33,554 nucleotides of DNA, from the NCBI GenBank assembly GCA_015680685.1, contig MNCI01004661.1, forward strand, positions 939,902 to 973,455, read 5' to 3'. The position numbers and the translations under genes were made by a program. This document shows, one piece after another, positions 1 through 10,686 of the stretch. Numbering within the stretch: the first letter of the stretch is position 1; each line of letters begins with the position of its first letter. The notes below the pieces were generated by a model. That model was given only the letters and a program-made list of their open reading frames with translations, ran no database searches and was not told the origin of the DNA. The stretch is from Gnetum montanum. Its lineage: Eukaryota; Streptophyta; Gnetopsida; Gnetales; Gnetaceae.

Positions 1-679
1 GTGAATGATGAGATGAAGGAGAAGAAGAAGGGGATCCATCACCATGGTGATGTTTCTTGCCTTCTCTTCGACTGCTTCGGCCCTGATCATTGTGACGATT
101 AACGAGTCCGTCATTAGTGCAAGTGATTGTTCTTGCCGTGAACAGCTAGTGCTCACGGGGATCAGAGCCTAGAATATGTATCGTTGATCTAAGGCCCTGA
201 TGCCTAACCTCTTCACTAGAGGGAGGAGGAGGAACATCATTTCCTAAGAAACCCATCGTGAGGGGTTCCTCTTCTCCTATTTCACTAATGACGTGGGGAA
301 CCTTACCCTTCAATAGTGAATGTTGGCTCTCCTGCCTTGCATCCCGAATACGTTGAGCGTTTGTGGGACGATAATCCCTTGTGTCATAATCATCCAAAAT
401 GTATTCAGCAAGCAGCTCATGCATGCCAATCTGTACCAAACCACGGGAAAGCATGTTGCGAGCGGATCGATCTGGGGGTAACACGATGTTACCTTGCATG
501 TCTCTCCACCGCACTTGCTCATCTTGATGAAAGACAAAGGTAAAATCTAGCACATACTCATCGGGATGAGTATATGTGACTTTGGATTGTTGAGGACATG
601 GTTGATTTTGGTTATGCGTATGATGTTGACCTTCTCCTATGTTGTCCTTAGGTGAGTTGATTTCATTAGAAGAAGCCAT
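1..679 (-). pseudogene. Gag-like ORF of gypsy element A1 (runs off left edge)
   Basis: This is the 5' coding part of an A-family LTR retrotransposon. It starts at an ATG (679) 128 bases downstream of the primer-binding site and reads 177 codons to a TAG at about 146-148. The same frame stays open beyond that stop to base 1 (a His/Ser-rich stretch), so the TAG looks like a single nonsense change. The protein aligns by eye with the gag region of element A2 (3597 leftwards). Shared blocks are a TH/AHxxEYVxxFTF segment, a NIVLPP segment, and a DTxDYxPTN segment followed by RD. No zinc knuckle is reached before the window edge. The gag assignment rests on position (LTR, PBS, then ORF) and on the A2 copy, whose later part looks like a gypsy capsid. 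Confidence in exact function is moderate. Confidence 0.7.
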
Positions 680-806
680 TCTAATGGTGTGCTAACTTTC
701 ACCGTTATTTAATGTTCTTAATTAACTGATTAACCCTAAGGTTCGTTTTAAGCTCACAATGATGTGAGTGATATCCCTTATGTTAAATTGGCGTAGAAAC
801 ACTTAG

Positions 807-824
807 TCCCTGGCAACAACGCCA
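807..824 (-). other. Primer-binding site of element A1 (tRNA-Asp type)
   Basis: The minus strand reads TGGCGTTGTTGCCAGGGA two bases inside the LTR end. This matches the complement of the plant tRNA-Asp 3' end at 15 of 18 positions. tRNA-Asp is the usual primer of Athila/Tat-type Ty3-gypsy elements. Confidence 0.8.
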
Positions 825-825
825 A

Positions 826-1620
826 TGATGAGTGGCGAGGTACCCCCACACTCAACCATACGAATACGAGCGTACACGCGCGATCCGGTCGAACTCCGCA
901 GACTAAATGTCTTAATGCCACAAGAAACACTTGGGGTTAATCGTTCGTTGTCTTCTCAGGCTTGCTTGTATGTGTCACAGTGTATGGTTAAGCAAGTCTT
1001 AGGTATGTGATTTTTTTGGTATTTTCGGCTTATCTTCTATGCTATGAGGGGAAAGGATTGAGAAACTAAGCTAACTCTAACTAAAGGGCTACGTCTAAAT
1101 TAACTAGCGTCAGCATCCGTTCCCACTTACCGGACACACCCTGAACTAAGCAACTGTGGCGTACCAAATGCTAATCGTTACTGGGATCGCCACACGTAAC
1201 GCAAGTGCTCGAAGTGGTCGTACTGAGGCACCTATTTAGCTTAAGTGTGATAAGCAGCCGATTCCTTGACTAGCCGTACACGTCCGTAGACCCTTGTAAT
1301 CAAGTCGTACTTGAACACACTAGGAAAGCAGTAAATAAAAGCAATAAATAAAGCCACGTGCTGCAAGGTTTATCCAATCAGGGGGAGCTTTATTGCCGTA
1401 CACAACTTGGGTTTAGGTTACAAGCTACTCGAATAAAGAGCCGTTCACTCTAGGACTCCTACTGCGGGCACATGGGAAAAATTCTAGCTCTGGAGTGATC
1501 AATCTGCCAGAGCTTCGCTACTTCCAGCCAGGATTGGGAAATGAAGGGAGTGCCACCTCTTATTTATAGATATGGCGGCGGGACGTGATATCGCGGCCCA
1601 GTGCAAGTCACGTCTCATCA
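826..1620 (-). repeat. 5' LTR of gypsy element A1 (795 bp)
   Basis: In minus orientation the LTR begins TGATGAGACGTG and ends CCACTCATCA, giving 7-bp terminal inverted repeats (TGATGAG/CTCATCA). It is followed by the PBS and gag. Two related LTRs occur in the window, a partial one at 3745-4197 and a full one at 29315-30117. They share the terminal blocks, the GATCCGGTCGAACTCCGCAG block, the GTAATCAAGTCGTAC block, a GAAAGCAGTAAATAA block and the GATATCGCGGCC block. The right flank (1621-1625) is ATAAT. The other end of the element lies outside the window, so the target duplication cannot be tested. Confidence 0.85.
1558..1570 (-). promoter_or_regulatory. TATA box of LTR A1
   Basis: The minus strand reads TCTATAAATAAG about 50 bases after the LTR start. 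LTR A3 has the same motif at the corresponding place (30043-30054), which supports it as the conserved LTR promoter core. Confidence 0.6.
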
Positions 1621-1649
1621 ATAATATTGTTGTTACTAATGGAATTGCT

Positions 1650-3597
1650 TGGCATTGCCTTGAGGATAAGGCAATCTTTTGGGTGTTTTTCTTTTTGCTA
1701 GTCATGGATTCAGAGCATACATCCTAGACTCCTGTAAGTGTGACATAATGGGTAAAAATCCATTAGGATGTTCATATTGGCAAATGTCACACCTATCATC
1801 ATCATCTAACTTAGTTTATGCAAGTTCCTCTACTGCAGTAATCTTGTCCTTACACCTTTGATTAGCACATTTAGCTTACTTTCGCCTTCTATAGTCATGA
1901 TCACTACTTTGTTCTTTAGACTCTTCAGCAATTTTTAGAATAGCTTAAAATTTGCTATCCATAGAGTCCCACAACTAATCTACCTTATTCAAATTTCAAA
2001 GATAAATTTTTAAACTTGCAAGGTTTTTCGATTTACTATCTCATCAAGTGGTGATTCCTCCTCGCTACCATAAAATCAAACCTACCTTTTGTAAATCAAA
2101 GGATCTTGACTATATTCTTTTGCACTTTCGCATTTCCTCAACTCTTCTTCTTCTTTTGCTACCTACTCAATCAACCTTTGTATATGATGGGCTCTTAATT
2201 ATGGTAGTCTTCCTTGGGTGTAGATCCCAAGAGTTCTCCTAATTTCAAAGCAAAGCCCATCTATGATGTGGTGAAGTTGTTCCTACTAAGAGGAACCATG
2301 GCTAGGGCATTAGTGTAATAAGGAATAATATCTATCCATGGTGGCATCCAAGGACTCATGTGTTTCTTGCTTCCAACCATGGATCTACCTTCTTAGATTG
2401 AACACTTGGGAGTATGTTTCATACTTATCGAAGAGTAGTTTGAGCATCATACTCCATCTACAGGTTGATTTTTGACTCCAAGGATTGGTACAATCTTTTT
2501 GTTTCTTTAATGGGTGTTTTGGAAAACAACTTAAGATTTTGCCAATCATTTTCTATGTTTTGTAAGGAACAAGCATCATGAAAAACTTGAAGATGGTTTT
2601 GTGGATCAGAGCTATATCCCCCCTCAAACCTGGAAATGTTGTTCATATCCAATCACTTTATCCTACTATCTTTCACATGCCTTGTCAGAATTCTCACTAC
2701 CTTCATGATGTTTAGCATGCCTTGGATGGCAAGAAAAGGCTCATCGTAGCCATGACCCTAGTGCCTACAATGTCCTCTACTACCTATTCATGCATGATAG
2801 TGGGCCTCTCTTGAATTCTTGCATCCTAGATCTTAGCTTGCCTAATGGTCCCTATGATCATCTTTGTCTCGTTAGTCACCTCCATCATAATCATGTCTCC
2901 TATAGTTGCGTTTGGAGCTAGAATAGTAAGAAGATGAGGACAAAGGTGAAGAGGAAGGAGGACTAGCATCATCATGCTGCTTGCCACCCCCTCTTCTGTG
3001 TTCGTGGCCATAATCATGATCATGTTACTTACACACATCCTTACCATGACTCTACTCCTTGGATCCTCCTTTTTCATGGGATCCATTCTTACCAAAACTA
3101 GGATTATGTATCGTGAACTACAAGTTCTACTTTTAACATCCCTCACTAAAGTTAAAGAGAGGATTCTCTCTATGTGGAAAACCCCCAGATAAGGGTTCTC
3201 CATCATCTATTTGATACATGAGGAATGGGGAATCATTTGACCACTTCCCCTTTGTAGACTCGTAATGCTACTATAGTTGTTGATCTCTCAGATGTTGTGT
3301 ATTAGTGGGTTGATAATCTTTGGTGTCACTATCCTACACAACATATTTAGCATAAAGCCCTTGGATGCCCAACTGCATAAGAGTTTGGTGGAGCATCATA
3401 TAAATGGATTGATTAGGTGGCAACACAATGTTGCTCCTCATGCCTCACCACTGTAGGTGTTCACCTTGGTGTAGGATGAAAGTGAAATTTGGTACATACT
3501 CACCAAGATGAGCATATATCACACAATATTGCTGAGGCACCTACTGATTTACTCCATCACAATTAGACGAAGAATCACTCTTGTGAGAAGAAGACAT
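1650..3597 (-). pseudogene. Degenerate gag of gypsy element A2
   Basis: It starts at an ATG (3597) and aligns with the A1 gag over its first ~120 codons, with TAG and TGA stops where A1 has sense codons. A His/Ser/Tyr-rich linker follows near 2830-2990. A capsid-like segment follows at 2652-2458, with a YSSDPQNHLQVF block then an LKLFSKTP block, typical of Ty3-gypsy gag. Near 1760-1800 a CxxC...H arrangement (CDICQYEH) resembles a nucleocapsid zinc finger. Several frames are used, so there are frameshifts as well as stops. Element A1 is inserted immediately downstream, at 1620/1621. It is non-functional as it stands. Confidence 0.65.
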
Positions 3598-3725
3598 CTT
3601 GTATTAGAAGACAAGAAATGTAGTGTGCTTTCTTATAATTGTTGTATTTATTTTGATGTATGATATGGCTTTAGGATAAATAATTTTTCACTAAGTCTTA
3701 GATAGTGCATGTAACAAACTAAAGG

Positions 3726-3743
3726 TTCCTGAAAATGGTGCCA
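3726..3743 (-). other. Primer-binding site of element A2 (degenerate tRNA-Asp type)
   Basis: The minus strand reads TGGCACCATTTTCAGGAA, two bases inside the LTR end, the same spacing as in A1. It is a mutated form of the tRNA-Asp primer site. Confidence 0.65.
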
Positions 3744-3744
3744 A

Positions 3745-4197
3745 TGATGAGCGATGAGTATACCCTATGTCCAACCATACAAATTACAAGTGTTTATGCA
3801 AAATCTAATCAAATTCCACAAACCTTATGTTCCTAAGTACACTGGTTCTAGAAAGTGAAATCAAATCATGCCGATTGTTGTATTTCCAATTATACTTGTG
3901 AAGCTTAGTTGTATAGTTAAGTGTAACTGGGGCACATCATTTTTATTATTTTATACTTTATTCACCTACAATTGATAACAAGTTGAAACTCAATTTATTA
4001 ACCAATTTAACTAATTAGTTTGCTAATTAATGACTAGCTATACTAACATAAGGATTCGATCTCACTTTCTGCACACATCTTGAATGCATACAACACTGCT
4101 AGGTTACCAAGCGTTAAGCACTATTGGGATTCCCAAGTGTTGTATGCTATGCTTGAAGTAGTCGTACTTATTTGTTTAATCTATTTAGTTTAATTAG
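3745..4197 (-). repeat. Partial 5' LTR of gypsy element A2, cut by LTR B1
   Basis: The PBS-proximal end (minus-strand ...CTCATCA) and about 450 bp of the LTR can be aligned with A1 and A3, including the CAACCATAC, ACTGGGATT-like and GTCGTACTT blocks. Similarity stops exactly where LTR B1 begins at 4198. The rest of this LTR was not found elsewhere in the window. Confidence 0.7.
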
Positions 4198-5346
4198 TGT
4201 TGATGCGTAAATTTTGGACACGCTGCCAACACCTGTGAAAACTCGTTTTAGGAAACTATTGCCTAGGGTGCCTCCTATATGGGTACTGAAACCCAGGAAT
4301 AGTCTCAACTGGAAAGGGCTATGTAACAAAACAATAATAAAAATATTTTAAACAAAATATTAAAAGCTTTAAATTTAATAAGAATATTGAAAAGTTAAAT
4401 AATTTGTGCAATTTAAAAGAGTACAATAAATAATTCAAAATAAAATGCAAATAATAATATTGAAAACTGTAAAAGTTATCTGCCACCGCGGCTACTTCTT
4501 CACTTGGAGATGGCAGAGAGAAAAATTTGTCCTATTGAAAGAAAATAAATAAAGAACAAAATGATGTGCATACAACTTGTCTCTGCCAGGTTTCTATTTA
4601 TAGGTAGAAAGAAAGACTTCTACTGGCACCCCTCACGATGTCTGCGTTGGCACTGCTGTTGTTGGGCGTTGGTCTCTACTGCATGGGCAGAAGAGAAAAA
4701 GAAAAAAAACATGTCTATTTTTGTCTGAGAAAATAGAAAATCATTGTTCAACAATTGCTACTATAGGGCAAGCACACTGTCATCTGCAATCTTCTTGCAA
4801 CTGTTGTTGATGTTCACCGCGCGTTTCACGCTCCTACCGTGTTCTTCCACCTTCCAGTAGAAGAGAGAAGACTGCCAAAAATGCCTCCGCTGTCGGTGTT
4901 GCGTGCTAGCAGAATAGAAAATGGTCACTACAGACTCTAGCTCCTTCCCCTTGACAGGGTATTTATAGGGTTGGACCAGGCTCGGGCACGAAATTCAAAA
5001 ATGGAATCAACAACTGTGAGATGAGAGGAAAGCAGATCTAGTGACATGTGTCCCATGGATAGTTGGCATGAGTTGGATGTGTGTTGGATAGTTGCATTCT
5101 TTGACCAGGTTCAATGTATCTATGTTGGATAGTTGTGCACGAGTTGGATGTGTGTTGGATAGTTGCATTCTTTGACCAGGTACATTGCATTTTACAATTT
5201 ATGGGTTATTCAAGCCCATGAAAGTACATTTAATTTAGACCATGAGGGCTTGACATGTCAATACTATACAACTTCTGATTTTTTTGTGATATTAAACTTG
5301 TTCAAACAAGGCCCTATGCCTAGCATGGGTGAGGGTGGCCTCAACA
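4198..5346 (-). repeat. 3' LTR of a B-family element (B1, 1149 bp)
   Basis: The boundaries are TGTTG...CAACA on the plus strand. The first ~130 bp (TGATGC, ATTTTGGA, GCCTAGGGTGCCTC, GGAATAGTCT blocks) and the last ~40 bp match LTRs B2 and B3. A purine-rich tract on the minus strand adjoins its right end, so it is the 3' LTR of a minus-strand element whose interior continues to the right. The flanks are ATTAG (4193-4197) and CTTAG (5347-5351). The latter belongs to the conserved interior, so this is not a target duplication. A minus-strand TATA motif (CTATAAATACC) lies near 4960-4972. Confidence 0.75.
5070..5180. repeat. Direct repeat of 40 bp in LTR B1
   Basis: A 40-bp unit beginning GAGTTGGATGTGTGTTGGAT occurs at 5070-5109 and 5141-5180 (period 71) with essentially no differences. 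Between the units lies a partial third copy of the GTTGGATAGTTG part. Confidence 0.85.
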
Positions 5347-5359
5347 CTTAGCCCCCAAA
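5347..5359 (-). other. Polypurine tract next to LTR B1
   Basis: The minus strand reads TTTGGGGGCTAAG directly before the LTR. LTR B2 has the equivalent tract (15766-15778), and the next ~30 bp of interior (ATTGCATGCAAGTGCAAG) are also shared. This fixes the element orientation. Confidence 0.65.
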
Positions 5360-5528
5360 TGATAGATTGCATGCAAGTGCAAGAATTAGAAAATTCTGAA
5401 TGAAAATGCAATATATGGAAAAACAAAAACAACATGAAACAAGAAATTCAAACTTGAAATTAAACTATAATGTTCTAAACATGATCAAAATAATCGAAAG
5501 AGAAACCGACATAGGCCATCCAAACAAC

Positions 5529-5692
5529 CATTAAAATCTAAATATATAATTTATTGTTATTTTAACTAAAATCTATAAATATATATGTGTAATTATATAT
5601 ATATATATATATATATGTAGATATATTCTTAAGCTCTCATTCTCAATATTCTCACAAGGTAACAGTAAAAGTATGAAGACTATTTTGAGCAC
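5529..5692 (+). repeat. Left arm of an inverted repeat pair
   Basis: This 164-bp segment, CATTAAAATCTAAATA... to ...GAGCAC, recurs in inverted orientation at 10446-10593. Outside the variable TA/TG microsatellite core the two copies differ at only a handful of positions (2 differences in the last ~63 bp). Similarity ends abruptly at both edges. There are no obvious terminal inverted repeats or target duplications, so its class (MITE, LTR fragment or other) is undetermined. Confidence 0.8.
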
Positions 5693-6195
5693 CTAACTTG
5701 GACTCTAGAGAAATAGAAAATAAACTTGCATTGAACAAATGAACTACACATTTTTATTAAAATAATAAAATTTTTGCATGAACAAAGGGAAGGTGAGTAC
5801 AAATATATGTGTTTTGAATGCACAAAGAGCCAAACAAAGGATGCTTCGAGCCCAATGAAGCTAGCAAAGTGTGTCCTATAGTCAGCTTCATTCTCTAGAG
5901 GTTCCAAGTTTTACTCCTAAAGTTCTTTACTCTCTCTCTGGCACTTGGATTTGCGCTATGTGTGGTGGAATGATTGCTGAACTTCTAGTGAATCTACACT
6001 ATTTTGAAAGTCTCTAGTTTAGCCTAAATGAAAATTTTTCAAAAGTCCTTTTAATGTGGACAACTTCAATTTTTATAGGCCATATGGTGTCTGATCCATT
6101 GTTGCAAATTTCTACCATAATTGGTAATAAATTGTTGCAAATGTTTGCAAGTCATCTAGCCCTAATGTATTTATCAAATTTGGAAAGTTTGATGG

Positions 6196-6395
6196 TTTTT
6201 ACGTTGGCTTCATGTGCTGCCTAGTCTAAAAATTCAATGCCCAAATTTATACGTTGCTTTTGCATGCCTCTTAGCATAAAAACTAAAGCCCAAAAATTTA
6301 TACGTTGGCTATAGGTATCTTAGCATAGAAACTAAGGCCCAAAAATTTATACGCTAGCTCCAAGTGGTTCTAGCATATAAATTGCTATGGCCAAC
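6196..6395. repeat. Degenerate ~50-bp tandem repeat, four units
   Basis: Blocks of the form TTTATACGTTGGCT ... TTAGCATAAAAACTAAAGCCCAAAAA recur from about 6196, 6246, 6297 and 6346. The two middle units are the most alike. Confidence 0.7.
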
Positions 6396-7919
6396 ATAAA
6401 AATAGAGAAAAACCCAAATTTGGTGGTTCCCAAGGCATTTTCAGCCTTCCAAAGCCTAGGTACATGCAAAATACAACTTTTCTTAATTGGAAAAAAGGCA
6501 CTCACAACTTATGAAGCATTTTTTAGACTTCATAAGCTAAGATGTGTGAGATTGTAGCCTATGAACTGCAGATTTCATACTTTACAATAAAATCCTACCT
6601 CAAATTTCAATGATGAAGGTTAAAATTCCATGTATTAGGAAAAATAAGGCAATTGTGTTTGTCATTATTTTTCACCAAATTACAAATGGTTTTGATCTTG
6701 TGCTGCAATATGAATTTTCTTTGTAGTATTTCATTGGTCCCTCTTTGTTGATGTTTTGAGGATTGACCTGAGAGACATTAACAAAGAATGCAAAACATTA
6801 CCATAGGTCTATCACCAACATATCCTCTTTGTGCTTGATATTATTGTTATCAAACCATGGAAAAGAGTGCTTGTGATGGTATGATAAGGTTATGATGAGA
6901 AGATATATGATAAAGACTATATTTGGTTTCAAGTAAATGATCATAGAGGTTAACAATGAATTCTACATGTTGACATCATGGTTACAAAATGGTAGTGATA
7001 TGCTAGTTGATTGGTGTAGTCTTCACATTTTGTGCTTCAAAGTTCTACTCACTCGATAATGTTTTTGAGCAACCATTATTCCATTCCATGGCTTATTTGG
7101 CCATTAAGCTCCTTCCTTTGCTTGTTTGAAGTTGTTGATCTTACTTTTGGGATTCATTGGCCTTTTGGATTCATAGGCAATTTGCTTCCCCATTTTTTCT
7201 TCTTTTTAAGGGTGAAACCTTCATTTGATTTCATTGTCAAGGCTAAGCTTAATTTGGTTTTTTCATTGAATGAGATGTGTTGCATTCAATAAACTTAATA
7301 CTGGAGTATGATGAATGAGATGTCATATGGCCACAATGCATGAGTATCAAACATAGGTCATCATTATTGTTTAGGGTAAAAAAAACGGTTGTAATTGGGC
7401 TATGGGATTATGGCTCAAGAGGGATAACACAAGTGATGTAAGACAAGCACACTTTGCATGGTAGGACAACCTAATCAATTCTAACACATCAAGGTCACAT
7501 GGTAACTTGCTTCAGCGATGAGTTGCACCTTTGCAATGACTTCAAACTTCATTCTACAAGCACAACTTCAAGAGGATAAGAAAACAACATAAAGCATACA
7601 TGTTATTAGAAGACATTGCATAAGGCTATATGAGATAACTAGTGAACTATAGGACCCCATAGGCTACCATTAGTACAATATTGGAAGATTTTTGTCATGT
7701 GTCATAGATTTCGCAAGGCTTGTAGTTCATTCATTGTGTCAAATTGAGAGAGAGATATATATGGAAAGAGATAGAGAGCTGGAAGTCATGAAGGCTCACT
7801 TGTTATTGGTTGTAAAGGCTATTGATGTCGATCATTCATTCATACATGTAAAGAAAATGCTCTAGGAAAACATGTTAGATGTAAGGATTTAAGATAGGAA
7901 TGGTTGACTGAATTCGCCA

Positions 7920-8745
7920 ATTTATTCTTTTATGTCTACCAATCTGAATGTTTCATTTCCATAGGCATGGTAACTAGGAAAGGTCTCTCTGAGTTGGCTG
8001 AGAATTTGTTCACATGTTTGTGAATGGGATTGAGGACTCGGCCTCCTTTCTTGATCTTTCATTTGTTTAGATCATGATGATGTTATTGCTTCTATCTCTC
8101 TTAGTACCATTTGATGTGAGTAGGTGTTTTTATTCATTGTTCTTCCATTGAATCAAGGTCAATGGTATGTAGCTCCTTATTCTGCTTGTCACTAATGAAG
8201 TCAGATAGAGATACTCTTAGTGATGAAACATGCAATTCAAGAGACAAAATAGCTTCAAATTTGTAAACAAGGCTATATTGGATGACACCAGTTGCAATTC
8301 AAAATGTAGTCCTATAAGCCCGAAGTGCATGAACAAGCTACTCATGCTAGTTACGTCTACTATTGTTTAGCATCTTTTTGAGCAAGTTTATGATGACCTT
8401 GTTGCTAACTTTAGCCTATCCATTAGCTTGAGGATAATATGGTGATTGACAGGAATGCTTAATGCTTAGTTGTTGATAAAAGGTTTGTGTTTCGTGGCTA
8501 CTAAACTATGGTCCTTTATTTGGGTCTATGATTAGAGGTATGCTAAAATGGGCTACTATGTTATCTAGTATGAATTTACAGACTTGTTGAGATGTTGTCT
8601 TCCTTAGAGAAATAGCTTTAACCCACTTTGTAAAATATTCAGTCGTAATGATGATAAAGCTATGTCTTACAAAAGACTTAGGTGTTATGTGTATGATAAC
8701 ATTTATTTCCAATTATTAAAAAGGCCAATATATCTAAGTGATGTG
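7920..8745 (-). pseudogene. Ty3-gypsy integrase remnant (Athila/Tat-like), minus strand
   Basis: Reading leftwards from 8745 there is a WPF block, then HSFIIITTEYFTKWVKA (integrase core start, first Asp replaced by Glu in this alignment), SIPLIIDPNKGP (second-Asp region, with Asn at the aligned position), YYPQANG then AKVSNK (catalytic Glu region, with Lys), HALRAYRT and LVYKFEA. A weak FSANSERPF block near 7990 resembles the C-terminal GPF motif. Several in-frame stops interrupt it. With LTR B1 and its PPT to the left, it probably belongs to the B1 element, though the 2.5-kb gap means this is inference. Confidence 0.7.
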
Positions 8746-8784
8746 TAACTTGGTTGGTGACATGTGTATTAAGTTGTTGTGCCA

Positions 8785-9491
8785 TTTTCTTCACTATATG
8801 ATAATGGGCCTGCTTTCATTTCCATAGAGTTTACAAATTGGGCTAGAGACCATAACATCATTGTCAAGGCAGTAACCAAATATTACCCACAAGGAATGGT
8901 TTGGTTGAATCTTCCAACAAAATTATATTAGATGGGATTAAGAAAATGGTAGCCCAAAATCCATGAACCTGGAATGAACAACTAAAATTGGCAGTTTAGG
9001 CTAATAGGATTCGTTACAAAGAGTCGATCAAGACTACACCATATGATTTAGTATACATACAGGAACCCATATTGTGAATAAATGTACAAATTCCTACATA
9101 TGAATTCTTCTTGGACTACTTACCAAATAACGAGCATCTAATATCATGAGCATGTGATGTTTTGAACCTAAAGCGTAAAAGGGTTAAAGTGATTGAAAAT
9201 ATGTGTGATCATCAAAAAATTTTCAAGAGATGGTTTGATAAGAAATATGCAACTAAAATTTTTTAAGTAGATGACCTAGTCCTTAAGATAGATAGAGCGT
9301 CTGGTCAAACTAGCCCTCAAACTAAGTTTTCCTCTATGTGGTCAGGTCCATTCCAAATTGTAGACATCACTACTCCAAATGTGTTCAAGATTACTGATTT
9401 GCAAGGACATAGGTTGAAAAGGAATTTTAATGCATTTCATTTGAAGCATTTCTACTCGAGTACCCCACGTGGGCACTTGGTAGATTCTTAG
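8785..9491 (+). pseudogene. Ty3-gypsy integrase C-terminal half, plus strand
   Basis: The plus strand encodes the second catalytic Asp motif (DNGPAF), a YYPQG block, then after a one-base frameshift GLVESSNK (catalytic Glu retained), WANRI, TTPYDLVY and PNNEHLIS. A basic linker (KRWFDKKYA, DDLVLK) and the C-terminal GPF region (MWSGPFQIVDI, FHLKHFYS) follow, ending at a TAG near 9489-9491. Four or more internal stops (TGA/TAG) break the frame. The motif set differs from that of the adjacent minus-strand integrase, so the two come from different gypsy lineages. The N-terminal half is missing, cut at the junction near 8.75-8.79 kb. Confidence 0.8.
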
Positions 9492-10445
9492 TTGCATGAT
9501 TTCTTCCCCTTTTCTTCACATTTCATATGCACATAGTTTCATTTTCATGTTTTGCTTGCATTTTCATTATTTCTTTCTTAGCATATTGATTTGATTATTG
9601 TGTTCTTTATATGATTTTTTTATAATCATTTGTCATTTGAGTTACTAGAAATTAGGTCATCTTAACACCATTGGAAAATAATATAAGTATAATATAATTT
9701 ACTATTACTGTAATGTTATATTTCAATAATGCTATAAAAAATCCGCTTTATATTTTATATTTCAATAATACTATAACTCTTTCCAATTGATTCCAAGGTT
9801 TTGGTTTATTTGTTATGTTAGATTATGGAGCATTGGATTTATACAAACTTATCATGTTATCATCATGATCATGTGAGTGTAGGATATGTCATGTTGGAAA
9901 ATGGTTAGTCATAATCACTAGGTGACCTTGGAAAATTCTATCCTTTCCTCTCATAAACCCTAGCTCTTAGGTGTATGATCCATGGCTATCCTATGAACAA
10001 TGGGGTGAAGTGTGTTCATTTCTACTTGTGAGTCCTTAGCCATCCAAGAGATGTGCTATGATGCCATTAAATAGTAATCAAAGGCACATACACGAGGGTT
10101 GAACTACACCATGGGCAAAGCTTTTGCAAGGACCATGCTCTTTGGTAGTGCAACTAATCAACCAGATTCTTGTTGGAATTCCTACCTCAAGAATGAAGTA
10201 CATCATGAGCAATGTTTCCTCACAACAAAAAAAAAAAAGGAATGAGGACCATGTTCATTAGTAGTGTAATAAGTTTTTGAGCATGATGGGGTTCGGCAGC
10301 AATCCTCACCCTAACCTCCATTTTCCCTTTTGAATTTAATGTTTAAATGAAAAAAAGAACCCAAGGAAAAATCTAAAATTTTTGGCTTACTATGATCTAA
10401 CATGAGCTTTAGCTTGTCCTCCTCATTAATTTCTGTTAAAGTCTT
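9492..10445. other. AT-rich sequence downstream of the plus-strand integrase
   Basis: I recognise no gene here. There is a short imperfect direct repeat around TTATATTTCAATAAT (about 9717-9775) and a poly-A run near 10226-10238. It is probably the 3' untranslated part of the plus-strand gypsy remnant. Confidence 0.4.
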
Positions 10446-10593
10446 GTGCTCAGAATAGTCTGCATACTTTTACTGTTACCTTGTGAGAATATTGAGAATG
10501 AGAGCTTAATTATATATATATATATACACACACATATATATATCTATAGATCTTAGTTAAAATAATAATAAATTATCTATTTAGATTTTAATG
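10446..10593 (-). repeat. Right arm of the inverted repeat pair
   Basis: This is the reverse-complement copy of 5529-5692, slightly shorter because the TA/TG microsatellite is shorter (about 10510-10545). The non-microsatellite parts are about 95% identical by eye. Confidence 0.8.
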
Positions 10594-10686
10594 CCCAACT
10601 CAAGACTATTTCTTGATGTATGGGTGAAGAGATTTAATAATGTTGGTAACATGCTAATTTGAAGCTTGTAAAATGGTGTACCCTAA

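Larger units (their letters stand above)
5360..7919. other. Non-coding, AT-rich 3' region of a decayed gypsy element
   Basis: I see no convincing gene. By position this is the stretch between the minus-strand integrase remnant (7920-8745) and its presumed 3' LTR B1. It contains one arm of an inverted repeat (5529-5692), a TA microsatellite (about 5597-5616) and a minisatellite (6196-6395). The open frame at 7032-7292 on the plus strand is hydrophobic and low in complexity, and I do not recognise it. Confidence 0.5.

Noticed and set aside
826-1010. Small plus-strand frame at the left edge of LTR A1
   Set aside because: It is LTR edge sequence, and the frame is broken in the related LTR A3.
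4198-5346. LTR B1 as a solo LTR with target duplication ATTAG/CTTAG
   Set aside because: CTTAG is part of the conserved PPT-side interior shared with B2, so the four-of-five match is not a duplication.
7032-7292. 86-residue plus-strand frame with hydrophobic stretches
   Set aside because: Composition follows the local AT bias, with no homology recognised and no promoter signal. It lies within decayed retroelement DNA.
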